The notes under the pieces are model-generated. The model had not been told where the DNA came from. It did not search any database and worked only from the letters and a program-made list of their open reading frames with translations. A stretch of 64,000 bases of DNA. Source: Brachyhypopomus gauderio (taxonomy: Eukaryota; Chordata; Actinopteri; Gymnotiformes; Hypopomidae). Location of the stretch: NCBI RefSeq assembly GCF_052324685.1, contig NC_135225.1, forward strand, positions 11,546,003 to 11,610,002, in the 5' to 3' direction. Positions 1 through 12,278 of the stretch are shown here, in pieces. Position 1 is the first letter of the stretch; each line of letters opens with the position of its first letter. The translations under genes were made by a program, and so were the position numbers.

Positions 1-603
1 ACCTAACTTCACAAAACTGACCATTACGGTTTGGTAACGTGAAGTACAGAAACTCAGTAGTAACTAACTTAGGAGAAGGCTTTTCTTCGTAATAGGGACC
101 ACATGAACGATTAATCACATTAGTCTCAACATTGACTGAGACGTAAATTCCTTTTCTCTGACTAGCTGGAACACTTGTGTTAACAATGTTTCTGTATTTT
201 CATGTGCTTGGCTCCCTCCTAACAGGTGGTGGAGATGACTCAACAAAATTTACTACTTTTCTGCTGTATAAATAGCATACAATGCAGGACATGTGTTCCA
301 GACGCACACACAAAAAGGAGGTACAATCCCAAATACAGAATGACACTTAAGATTGTACATTTCTCTTTTTTATCTTACTTCTACTCCCAGAAAGGTATTT
401 CACTCTGTCAGCCAGCATGATCTAAAATAGATGTAAACTTGTAAGGAAAAAGAGGTCACCGTCGTAACACAGGTGGCATGAGGAATGACAGTAAACCTGA
501 CAGCTAGAGCCTGAACTGGCACACGACAGGGATACGGGTTTGTTACAGTGCCCTGAATCCGTGGCAAGGGTCAGTCCATACTGATGGTAGATAATTCCTG
601 TCT

Positions 604-653
<50 letters not shown>

Positions 654-2583
654 GTATGCACGCACATACATACATACATACACATGCACACACTATGCAC
701 AAGCACAAGCATTTCGAGCATTAGCGACCATATGTAGTCCAAAATGTAGTCACTTATTCCTGTCTCGGTGAGCTGTTCTCCACTCATGAGATGAGATTTC
801 ATGAGATGAGATCGCTGCTCATCTGTCAGCTCGTATAAAACATAATTTCCTCAGTGTTCTTCAGTGTTTCCGATTCTGGTCCTGGAGTAACCCTGCATTG
901 CACATTTGAGTGTATTTCTGCTCTCAAACGATTTTCCTCAGGTTTAAAATGGATATGTCACAGCAGGGAACACACTACAACGTACAACACTGAGGTACTC
1001 CCTAGCAGTAAAGTCTTCAGCAAAGAGAGGCTGGTTTTACTACTCTTGGCTAAAGGTTTTGTGTAAAACAGTTATAGCAACAGCATTCAAAACTCTTGAC
1101 ACATCTTGCTATGGACCCTAATAAAGCTGGAACGTCTGACTGACTCCAGCAGCTATCAGGCGCAGACGCCCTGCTGACGGCACCGGACACAGTCACGCCT
1201 ATCGGCTCGTTCTTGTGCAGACACGTGAGCTGCCCGGAGGCTCCACGGAAGGCCCGCTCACGCAGGGGAAGCTCCGAACTCGTGGCGTGGACCCGTAGGA
1301 AAGAGTGACACAGCCGTGAGGTGGCCAGCCAGCACGGGGAGCCTGACATCATACTGAGACCTGGACAATGAGACTCACTCACAGCTGTGGTTACCGATGG
1401 AAGGCTGGTGTTAAATACCAAACATCTGAGGGAATAAGGAGAAAATACTACACTCTGTTGCTGGGCACACAATGAGTCAGTGGCCATAACCTCAGATTGT
1501 AGCCTCACAGGGGCTGGGCTGGTTGGGGGGGGGGGCTCAGATCCCAGTTAACTCCAGCCATTCTCATCCTTTAGGCTTTTTTTTTTTTTACAAGAACACT
1601 CCTAAAGATCAAGAGGAAATGTGTATTTTTTAGAAGGTTTTTCAGAAAGTTTCCATCGGTAGATTTTATAAACAAGAGCTCCAGATGTTCACAGAAAAAA
1701 GGTCTTGAGGGTTGGCTGATGGCTCTGATACAGCTTCCTCTAGAGTGCTAAACGCATCAAGTGTTGATCTGCCTCTGTCATCTGGGCTAGATAAAAGGTT
1801 CACAGTATAAGCCCAGATCCTAATGACCACATGGTTTACCAGATGCTGTCAGGTCATTTCTATACAGGGAGATTAGCTTCACCGACCTGAAATGACTGAG
1901 TATGGCTAGTTCGAACGCTGCTCTGGGGCACAAGTTGTAACATATGAGAACACGAAAGAGTTATCCATCTGTCACCTCAGTTGTGAGGGTAAAGGTGTCA
2001 GTCTCACACCTGTCTCGAGCTTAGAGCTCATCTTGATATACTGACACAAAGTTACGTGACAGCAGGGCTGTTTGGTTGAGTTTGTAAAGAGCCTCCAGAG
2101 AACTGTTTCACATTTAGTTGGCTAACATGAAGGACAGAGTTTGTAATGTGATGCCAATTAGGAACAGACAAGTCAATGAAGACGATGAATGAAGAGAACA
2201 GACCTCAAAGAAGAGGGGGAATGATCACATCTACAGTGACTTTCGTTTTTCCCTCGCTTGAAAACACCTCCGTCTAAAAGAAGGGGCTTTGTTCGGTACA
2301 CAAACTATACTGCCTCTGACAAAATCAGCCCGCATGCATCTGAATTATATTCCCTGCTAAAACAACACCTCCTTTGGGCACGGGACTGAGCCACAATGAT
2401 GGGCAACACGGATGAGACAGGGCTGAAGGTGTGGGCATACTCTGGCAGATGGGGCGGAGCTTAGGCAGGGGGCGGGGACTGGCAGACACAGACAAGTTTA
2501 GGGGAATAAATGGGTGCTAAATAAAATGAAGGTACGACATGCATTCGCTTAAAACAAAGTTGGGTCATTTTAACTCAACTTAC
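1..2583. other. sorbs1 intronic sequence, no exon recognised
   Basis: No exon with family similarity was found left of 2584. The expected next sorbs1 segment (the IWDYTPG region) is not visible, so the following exon is presumably outside the window. The block holds a CA repeat and short poly-G and poly-T runs near 1525-1590; nothing else is supported. Confidence 0.5.
605..652. repeat. (CA)n microsatellite
   Basis: About 24 uninterrupted CA units in the sorbs1 intron left of exon 2661-2584, followed by a short CATA-rich run to about 684. Confidence 0.97.
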
Positions 2584-3674
2584 CGCTTTTCCAAATTCCA
2601 TCTCTGAAAAGAATCTATACCAAGGTTCATTCTCTAAATCTACATCTTCGGGGCTTAAGTCCTGAGTTTACATAGCCAGGGCCATGAAGAATGGAGGACA
2701 CAGAGAGAAAAAGAGAAAGACGACAATTCAGAACACAAGGATGAGACTGGATGAGGCATTCGATATGAAACACATGTGAGAGCTGTTACAAGTATCTCTG
2801 TGGATGTGGGCAGAAGGATTCCAGGAGGACGAGACAAACACAAAAGCTGATTAGGCCTCGGCCCGATGACATCTGAATGTCTGGCTTATGTCAGAAGTAA
2901 GGAGCACAGGAAACAGGAAACTTGTTTAGACAATGCAGAAGGGGAGGATAGAAACCCCCTTAAAACCTCCCACGAAATGACATTTCTTTTACTATCTATA
3001 AATGTCTAATGACACTTCTTTTACTATCTACAACTAATGACATTTCACACTTTTCAAGCAATCAGAAAGAGGAGAATGCATCACTAATCATCCATTACAA
3101 TCTTACTGTTGTATTGTTTTATCAAATATGCTTTAAATAAACTGTGCTGCTATGTAGAGAGAGACAGAATTTTACAAAATAGAAGCCAACTTAAAGCCAT
3201 TATAATTATTTTCTAATAATCAGGGAAATGAACAAACAAACGGCCCCTTTCTCAGTCACGTGATCCCGGTGAACTCCACCCAGTGACCAGCTACACTCGA
3301 AACCGCTCAGTCCAACTTTCAGACTGAAACTCTGAGATGCGTCTACATCTGTGCAGCTGTGTCATCAGAGGCATTACATAATAAGAGTTCATCCTTTGCG
3401 TCATGCTTCCCAGGGCCTGAATGGCAGGAAGCCAGCCTACAAACACGCACAAAAGGCTGAAGGTGGGAGGAGGTCATTCTCACCAAAAGTGTCCACCCCC
3501 CCCCCCCCCCCCCCCCCCCCCCCACATGCCTCCCCTTCATCTTTTATTTACGATTTCCCTCCCAACTGAATTAAGGTGTCCTGTTTCGAACCTCTTGAGT
3601 TCCGTTCTTAAACATAGCATAAGCTACGGTAGAAAAAGCTACCACAGTATGGGCCAGTCTAAAACATGAGCATG

Positions 3675-3732
<58 letters not shown>

Positions 3733-6700
3733 GAAACGTCTTAAAGGCAGTCAACCCCATTCGCTCAATTTCTGCTAAGGATTTTAGAGATGTCCACCAG
3801 AGTGAAAAGCACCATCCTGCAGCCAGAGAGGAAGCGATGTCTGGGCCCGCAGCCCAGGCCCGTGTGGCTGCCCTTGTGAGCGAAGCAGCCTAGAATCCTC
3901 ACGGTCTCACCCTGCATGCACACGCTCCCTCCTCCTCTTACTCCTCCTCCTCCTCCTCCTCCAGCTCCCCCCCCCAGCACACGCACGACATGCACGGACA
4001 CTGACGCGTCGTACCGGCCTCTCCGCCCTCAGTGCGGACGATTTCCCCGGCTCGTAGTCGAATATACTCCTGGGCTCGGCCCGATACTTCCTGGTGTCCA
4101 CTTTCTTGTCAGGGGGCTCCCACTCGTTCCTGCAAGGGATGCACAGAGGAGAGGACCAATCATGTGTGAGGAGGATCGTTGCCATGGCAACTAGTGGGGG
4201 GGGGGGGTGTGGGCTCAGCATCCTCATCTCTGAGCCTTGCATTTTCAAAGCTTCTTCTTCCTCTGATCATCACGTTTTAATGCTCCTCTGTACGTCATGC
4301 AAATGATTATAAATCATGTTTAGTATTTTTTAGTAGAATCACTGCATGACTACATTGCATGCAGTTGTGGTTGTGGTTTGGTTTTCTTTTTAGTTAGGCT
4401 CACAACAATCTTCACCGACATACTGCTAGCTTAGCCTAAGGCTAGGTGGAAGTCTTTCAGGTCAGCTGCTCTAGCCGGGTGAGGGCTCACCTCTCTGGCC
4501 GCAGGGACGATGTTCGTGTGGGCACAGGGAGTCTGTGCTGTGGATGGGAGCTGCCCATGCCGACTGCACTTTTAGACCGGGGGACATTTCGCCCTGCTCA
4601 ACAAGACAACATATAAAACACAGCAGCTCAATATACCACAATACAGTTAGCGACGTAAACTCGATAAAACCTGGGACAAGACAAATTCTTCATTTATCAC
4701 AAATCAATAATGCCTGCTTGGTTTGTCTTAAAAAAGATATTACGTCTAGACAGCCAAAAAACAATGACAGTGACATGATTAAACAATGACTGACTGTGCT
4801 GTGACTGTGAGAAAACTACACTCACCGTCTGTACTACTATGAGAAGGACTGTCATCTGAAAAAGAGAGAAAGATTATAGAGTTAAGGCCCAAGATTCAAC
4901 AGCTGTTTAGCTACGTCGACTTTCAGAGAAAACACTGCGAAAAGTGTCCATTATATACCATTTAGGTGTGTAGAAGGTAAAAAGAGAAATGCATAATAAT
5001 CAGAGAGATTATTAACACACCTGGAAGAGAAACCTCTTATACCTAAATCATGGGAAAGAATTCTATGCATCTAATCTACAGTAGGTGGAAACTACATGGA
5101 TTAGCGTGGCATGGTGCAGCCGTTATCAGCTGTTCAGCACCTACAGGGCACAGATCTTACAGTTGTAGCCCAGTCCCGCCAGCAGAGGGTGCTCAAGTGC
5201 AAACGTGGCGCTTTCCTCCGTCTTACGGATTAAACAACAGCAGAAACTTGTGTAAATTTCCCACTAACGTGGTTTACAAGCTGTGGAGATGTGGAGAAAG
5301 CGTCGGTAAAGTTGCAGCCATTACAGTTTATGCACGTCATAAATCTGTACCGGGAGATTGTGGAGCGGTGCGGAGTTCAGCACAGGTGGCGGCTCAGGCA
5401 AGCGCATGCGGCTCGCGCACTCTGCTTTGTTTAGCGTGCAACGCTTACTTTAAATCCATTAGGGCTGCACTGACCAACTCAATAATTCAACAGCACACCT
5501 CTCTAAAAGCACTGCCATCCACAGCGTTCCAGATGCATTACTGTACTAATAACAGTCACGACGATCATTCAGTGCATTTTAAATACATCATCGTATCCTT
5601 GGCAACATGAGTGCCCTTATGTAATTATAGCTCACCTTGACACACTAATGGGTTTATTGACGCTTAGAATATTGTGTTATTGACACAGAGGGCTTTATTC
5701 ACAGTGCTGAATTACTGCGTGTTCATTTAAGTTCTGGCGTAAACGTTTAACGACTCTATATGTGGCTGAGAGGCTGGGTGCAGACAAGGTGAACTATACA
5801 GCTACTCAACAGCGCCCTCTACTGACACCAAACAGCATGTACACGTGGCCTTAGCACTTGTTTGAAAGGTCACTTGTGTTCAGAACTTATTCTTTCCTGT
5901 TTCCCTGCGGATCCTATTAATCCAGCTGATGTTATAGTGTCCAGAGATCTCAGGACCCCATGCGGACAATGTTATGCATCTCTGTATAGCAACATAAACA
6001 TGAAATAATCAAATAACTTGTGCTCATCACTTCTGATTATAATTGCTTAGAAATGTCACTGATACTCACAACCTGGTAGGATTGTCTGTAAGAATCACTG
6101 TCTGTGAGAATGTATTACTGCAGTACAGATCAAACCATCAGGAGGAGTTAAGCCTAGAGCCATGAGTTATTAGCAACGCTGTCAAAACTGACATCAGCTA
6201 AGCAAATCAAGCAGGATTAGCGTATGCTGGGCTTGTTCCTTCTGTCTACCATGTCTCATCAGCTGAGCAGAAGATCATCAGACAGAAAATGACAGATGAG
6301 CGGCGTCTCGCAGGTGCCTGGAGCTGCAACAGCTGTGAGCACGGAGCGGAATTGTGGGCGGGACTGTGGGCAGAAGTGGGCGGGGCAGCGGTGGAGTAAG
6401 CAGGCGAGGTCGGCTTTAACTAACGGTACCTCGGGTTCTCAGGGGCTTGCCATTGCTCTCAGGGAAAATGTAGGTGGGACGGTATGGGTTTTCCTCAACA
6501 GGCTCTGAACAAGGTGGACGACAGACAGAACACCCACACATTCGCTCATGAACACGCAGAGGGAAACACAGATGCCATGCCAGCCAAGACTTGGTCAATA
6601 CACACTGAGATACACCATAACAGACACGGTGCCAAGGGTGGCGGTAGAGAGAGCCATTTACCTGGGACTCTGTGGATCTGTTTGAACATGTTTTTGTACC

Positions 6701-9225
6701 AGTCCTTGGACTTCTCTGTGTTCTGTAAGATATTATGCAATAGGAGTGACACGTACACACTGTGATTTTGTCAAGGTTAAATCCTGGACTGGGGACTAGC
6801 TAAATGTGTGGAAACAGTGCCCCCAAATATCTCAAAACATAGGATATGTTTAAGGGTCCAAATAAGCTTTTGAAGCTGTATTACAATATATCAACAAGTT
6901 TATGGATCAGTACCATAGCACTGCTATAACAGAGCTAATGCAAACAAAAACGAGACAGGCAAGGTTTTACAGCTGCTTTCACATGACAAATTCAGAATGC
7001 CAACACACTGCAAAAATGATCAAACTGTCTTAAGAACTGTCCCTGCTCTAAAAATATTGCAGTAACTGTCTGCGCTCTTACCCGCACAGGGACTCTGGGT
7101 TTCTCCCCTGGAGCTGGGGGCGGTGAAGGCACGGTCATCCTCATTCTACTGGCCTCCATCTGGGTGGTGGGGGCGTGGGGGCTGTCGGGTGCAAACCTCA
7201 GCTGTCTCTGACTGGAACTCTGATCAGGACCTCCACCTTTCTCCTCCAACACTGCAAAGCACCATCGCACGCACAGGGCCTGACATTGAAAACCACAACC
7301 ACTGCTCCTAGCTGATTGTGTGTCTGGGTCTTAAGAGTCTTTCACACTAATACGCACCATACAGTTTACCTGAAGCTTCTGAATACTGAATGCAGCCGTT
7401 ACATTCTAGTTCTGTATTCATTTAGTAGTATAAGCACTTAATTGCTATTTATGTGACTGGAACATCAGATATCTTAATATGTTGCTGTAAAGAAGAGATT
7501 GCTATGCATTGTTTTAGCAGATGCATGTGGTGTGGTAGAGGTGTTGGAGAGACTGACGTGAACCTGGGCCGTGCTGCAACAGCGTGGAGGCGGAGCCGGC
7601 ACTGCTGATAGGCAGGCTGGGCAAGGACACGCCCCTTGAGGGTGAGAGGTCACTCAGAGAGTACGAGGTGGGCACAGGCTGCGACCGAGCAGAGCTTACA
7701 AGACACACAACCTGAGCAGAACATCACAACACCATGTCTTTGTTCTTTAAAAATTATCTCAGTGTACAATCATTAATTGTCCAATCAATTTGCCCCTTAC
7801 TGAACACTTAATACAGTCTACAAAAATTTAAACGTTTTGTTGAGGAAAAAAACAAAGAAATCACTACCACCAAGTAGAATTATACTCTAACATTTTACAT
7901 TTCCACATGAGGATTTAACAGAGGTAATACGTTTAATACTCTAGTACAAGGTCATATGCAGAGTAGAATACTCCCAGCTACACTCGGGTTCACAACTGGG
8001 ATTCACAACTGCAAAACACAATGATTCTAAAGTAGTTGTAAATGCCATAAAGCATCTGGTGAATATATTTATAGTTTTTGTAGTCAGTACACCACAGGAG
8101 TTTCTTGTTTAGCTTTTATACTCAAGTGATATTTGACTAAGACAGTCTGGCTAAAAACAAATGACGTTCTGATGACTTACCTGTGTTGGAGGCTTGTTGG
8201 CCTGTACTGAATTTAAATTAGCTCCAGAGTTGTTTACCCCTTCCTCTGCCAAACTGGTTTCTGTGGCATCTCCATTGACTGTCCCAAACCATCCACCTGT
8301 AACCAATCCAAACAGCTTGCGGTCTAAAGGAGGCTGTAAATTTCCTGGGGCCCTATTATACCTAATAAGACATAAACATGAAAAACTACTGCCTCCCCTT
8401 GGCAGTGGATCTGTTTTGCTTTCGAAGCTAAGCACAAAACTGCCCCAAGACAGAACTGTTAATCCTGAATTAAATCAATCCCTGTCCAGCAGTACTGAGC
8501 AAACCCCTGAAAAGGTCTTCATCCACAGAGATGCTAATTTCCCCTGGTTGGAACCAACGATTTCTTCACAATCTGTGAACTCTGTCATTCGCACAAGGAG
8601 GCCATTGAGTCCACTGTAAGAAGTGTTTGTTTCACTGGCCTTTTTATTCCGACACAACAATTAAAGCATGTCCCCCTCATCCTGGCAGCGAGCCAGCCGA
8701 GTTCTAATACTGTGATCACCAATCAGTCCATGTTCCACTCCCAGCAGCCCGTGTGGGAGTTCGGGGACAAAAGCGTCCTTTCACGGGGCCTGGCAAATAT
8801 GAGGACGCAATGAAAGTTATTTGAGCCGCCGAGCAACTGAGTCGGCTGCTGCTAGATGTTGTTTTGTGCGCTCCATGTCACAACACTTGCACATTTGTAA
8901 CGCCATGTTGAGAAATTAATTCATCTGACCAAATTATTGACCGCTGCATGTAGTCAGCAGTCATGTTTGTGATGACATGGATGTGAATACTTGTGATGTC
9001 ATCATACTATAGTTAGAGAAGTGCAGGAATGTAATAGTGTGCAGAAAGCACGCTCTTGTGAAATGTGAACTACACAGGGATGTGAAAGGTCATTAATAAC
9101 TCACTCTGGGCTGGGGTCATGGCTGGCTCCTGGGTGACACAGTCCTCGTCATCAATGTGCACGAGCGTGGCCCTAAGGGTCACTGCGCCCTTCCCCTTAC
9201 ACACACGGGCAGGGTCCACCTCTGT

Positions 9226-9287
<62 letters not shown>

Positions 9288-9495
9288 ACACTCCCTTTAA
9301 CATGTTTGATAGAGCGCAGGTTTTGGCGTTCAGTGTTAGCCAGACTGTTTATGGAGTTTGGCTTGTACTTGTCTGGTTTATAATAAAAGGAACTGCCCTC
9401 ACCAGTGGGCATGAGGTCGGGGGAGGTCTTCATGGTCCTCAGAGGAGTGACCCGCACAGCAGAGACGGCGCGTGGACCGGTGATTATCGGACGCA
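2584..9495 (-). CDS. sorbs1: sorbs1, sorbin and SH3 domain-containing protein 1 (CAP/ponsin), N-terminal half, partial
   Basis: Adaptor that links insulin signalling and focal adhesions to the cytoskeleton; the N-terminal SoHo domain binds flotillin and the C-terminal SH3 domains bind partners such as vinculin and CBL (family knowledge). Coding exons, 5' to 3' on the minus strand: 9495-9403, 9221-9105, 8296-8181, 7711-7564, 7251-7082, 6722-6662, 6504-6430, 4855-4826, 4593-4491, 4129-4015, 2661-2584. Phases agree at every junction. Family landmarks are GKGAVTL (exon 9221-9105), [13 protein letters not shown] of SoHo (6722-6662), [11 protein letters not shown] (6504-6430), VPRSKS (4593-4491), [18 protein letters not shown] (4129-4015) and [15 protein letters not shown] (2661-2584). 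The middle exons at 8296 and 7711 are weakly conserved, and the 7711-7564 donor (GTTCAC) is poor. The SH3 part would lie beyond position 1. The true start codon is unresolved; see the candidate exons upstream. Identity is very secure, individual weak exons less so. Confidence 0.93.
3496..3523. repeat. poly-C run, 28 bases
   Basis: An uninterrupted run of C in the sorbs1 intron between exons 4129-4015 and 2661-2584. Confidence 0.97.
3676..3729. repeat. (CA)n microsatellite
   Basis: About 27 uninterrupted CA units in the same sorbs1 intron as the poly-C run 150 bases to its left. Confidence 0.97.
5178..5193 (+). promoter_or_regulatory. CTCF-like motif
   Basis: GCCAGCAGAGGGTGCT fits the core of the CTCF consensus. 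It is intronic in sorbs1. Similar motifs are at 5810-5825 (reverse, one mismatch), 10777-10790 (reverse, best match) and 21643-21656 (forward). Motif matches only. Confidence 0.35.
9229..9291. repeat. (CA)n microsatellite at a sorbs1 splice acceptor
   Basis: CA repeat with one CATA interruption near 9282. On the minus strand it is a GT repeat that ends six bases before the AG (9223-9222) of the sorbs1 exon 9221-9105, so it occupies the place of the polypyrimidine tract. Confidence 0.95.
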
Positions 9496-10753
9496 CTGCC
9501 AGTCGCAAAAAAAACAAACAAACCTCTGGTGAGCATGCTTGAGTTGAAGGCAACACGGGGCAGGTGCATATGTTAGTCAACAACATACTTGATCATCTCA
9601 AGACTTGTGTGAGATGTACATGTGATCAGGCTGTCATACTGTTTTGAAGTGCATTGCTGGCTTATTATGATCCAAATCACAAATGAAAGCTTTAGCTTGC
9701 GTGTTGTGTTTTGCTGTGTATATATTTTGGTAGAAAACGTACCTACACTTTCTAAAGTAGTGTAGCTACTTTACACTTTGATTTTGTAGTTAAAGTTTGC
9801 GTCTTTATCTCTACATATATGTTCCTATAACTTTTATACTGAATTTTATACAGAAATTTATACTGAACTACATTTGTTGAATTTCAAAAAGTGATGATTA
9901 ATTGTTTCTTGGTTTTCTAAATGGTTTTCTTGGTTTCTCTGTTGCGTGTGCACAGCATGGTTATTTCAGTCATATAAATCACTAAACAAATGACTTTGTC
10001 CTTCCCACTCTAACTGTGAGCTGGGACGGGGATTAGCGCGGTGGGGGTGAGGAAGGAGAGAAGGATGACTGGAAGGAAACGGGGCCCTGGCAGGGAGGAA
10101 CACGGACTCAGCGCTCCGGAGGGGAGCACACAGAGAGAGTCTGTGTTTGTTTGTTTGTTTACTCATGAGCCTGCCCACAGCAAGAAATCACTGCTCTTCC
10201 GACAAACCTTACCATACTGCAACGCTGTGATTCAAGCACACTGTACACATTTAATGTCACATATGCTGTGGGTTACATCAGGCTAGTGCTTTGCTATTTT
10301 AGGATCAGTATTTATTCCCAAACTGTGGTGTTATCAACAATTATACATGACTCATCAGTTATGTTAAATGGAAATATTAGCTATGAGAAATATAGAAAAG
10401 ATATTAAACATAAAAGACATTTGTTTATCATATTATACTACAATATACTACAAGAATAATCGACAGCTAGGCAGAGGTGTTTACTGGTTGTTCCAGGGCC
10501 TTAAACAGCAGGGATGTTTCTGCCAGTGAAGCATCTTTCTGCTATGCGTGTCCAGCAGGAAAGGTCAGGGACAGGCATGAGACAAGAGACTACTTCTCCC
10601 CAACTACACGTCAAGTTTTCTGAGCACTGGCTGCACTGTGTCAGTGCTATACTAGCACACATTTGGGAGATCAGAGAAGGCTGTCGGTTTAATCAGAATC
10701 CCACAACTATACCACAACAATGACTGGACAGCAAGAAACCTTGAGAGACTTAC

Positions 10754-10796
10754 CAGGGCCTGCATCAAATCTCACTGCGCCCTCTGCTGGAGAGCC
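10754..10796 (-). other. sorbs1: candidate 43-nt upstream coding exon of sorbs1
   Basis: The segment has an acceptor (TTCCATTCTAG) and a strong donor (G followed by GTAAGT) on the minus strand. It reads open as GSPAEGAVRFDAGP plus one base, which matches the two-base start of the next accepted exon at 9495. I see no clear similarity to mammalian sorbs1 N-termini, so this may be chance. A CTCF-like motif (CCAGCAGAGGGCGC) lies inside it. Confidence 0.3.
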
Positions 10797-12256
10797 CTAG
10801 AATGGAAGAGCACAGAGATCAAAGCAGCGAAGCAGTTGTGCTTTTCTTTACAGACATTACACTGTACAATGTAGACGACGTGTGTGCCAGGACTGCTTTA
10901 CAGGCATTATTTTCAGGTTAGGTTGTGGGGTTAATGTATAGTCATTTTAAATATAATTTTTTTATTTTTCAGGCAGAAGCAGTGAGCCTTGCGTGTGAGA
11001 TACCAACAGCCAATCCCCTTTAATGACCTCCTGACTGCACTCACACAGCGCCGGTGCAGGTGTTGAGGTACAGTGACGAGCCGTTCCACTGACAGCTGTG
11101 ACCATGCTTGAGTTTCACACTGAAACGAGAGACCTGCCAACTTCTCACTGAGAACTAAATGAGCTGTTTGAAAATATTATGATATCTTGTTATGATAGCA
11201 GTTACACAGTTATCATAACAAGACAAAAGAGAAATAGAATCGTTATAGTAACACTGAGGGAAGTTTAAAGTGTTTACTGATTAATTTTTGAAAGGGGGTG
11301 GGGGTGTTCCTGAATACGTAGCAGACAGGTCCACAGAAGCTTAGTCTAGGATAAACATCTGATATGCATAAGCTTTAATCATACATCAAATCACATGGCT
11401 TGTATCTTTTGAATCAGTGCTATGCTGAATAAGGGTAAACCTTTCATTTTTCTCAAACATCGTTAATTAGAGCTCAACTGCACAACCAACTGCTAAACCA
11501 TATGGAGATGTTCCTACTAAGATTCCACTTTTCAGCCAAACCACAACAGTTGTACACAGCTGTTTGAAATCATTAATTCAAATGAATATATGACAGGTAC
11601 GGTGATTTACAAAAGGAAAATAAAGTTATCCTTCTGTGTCTTAAAAAGGCGGACAAGGCAAACAACCGTGTTAAGATAATGCAATCAAAAACATCTTGTA
11701 ATTATAAGAGAGTAGCTCAGTATGACATCAACATAATTCACAAAAAATCCTGATTACCACGACAACATGCCAGTGAAGCTGAGTTTTTAAGGTAGTCTTC
11801 ACTGAAATGTCGTGGTCATAATAAGGTGCTACAAACACCCTGTTTCATATACACTCTCTCATATATAATAGGATATGATACGAGATATACAGTATAAGTC
11901 TACAGTATAATATTCCAGGTGAGTAATTGCAGTGTACTATAGGAAACGATGTAGAGATATGCGAAATTGAGGTGAACTACACAAGGTTTTCACTGAAACG
12001 GGACCTCAGAAAGAGGCCCCTCATCTGCTGTGTATTTTGCTTGACCGGCTGATAAAGGACCTCTGTCCAAAACATCCTGTTTATCTCAAAACCTGTATAT
12101 GCAGAGACAGCGAGGAAGATAGAGAAAGGAATTATTGCCTTACTGAACATGCATTTACTAACCACAAGTGTCATGCCACCTGTGATGGAGATCTAGCACT
12201 TTTTTACCCTGTGTGGGCATTTACACTCAGCCAAATGTTTGCTCACCTGTGTGGCT

Positions 12257-12278
12257 CCCCCCCCCCCCCCCCCCCCCC
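12257..12278. repeat. poly-C run, 22 bases
   Basis: An uninterrupted C run in the region upstream of the accepted sorbs1 coding exons. Confidence 0.95.

Noticed and set aside
5050..5610. 186-codon plus-strand open frame
   Set aside because: Lies in a sorbs1 intron and shows no recognisable domain. Several CpG-containing stretches reduce stops, so length alone is weak evidence.
8194..8619. 141-codon plus-strand frame
   Set aside because: It overlaps the sorbs1 exon 8296-8181 on the other strand; no family similarity and no plus-strand splice context.
9119..9532. Plus-strand open frame with a His/Thr run
   Set aside because: It is the complement of the sorbs1 exon and the CA repeat.
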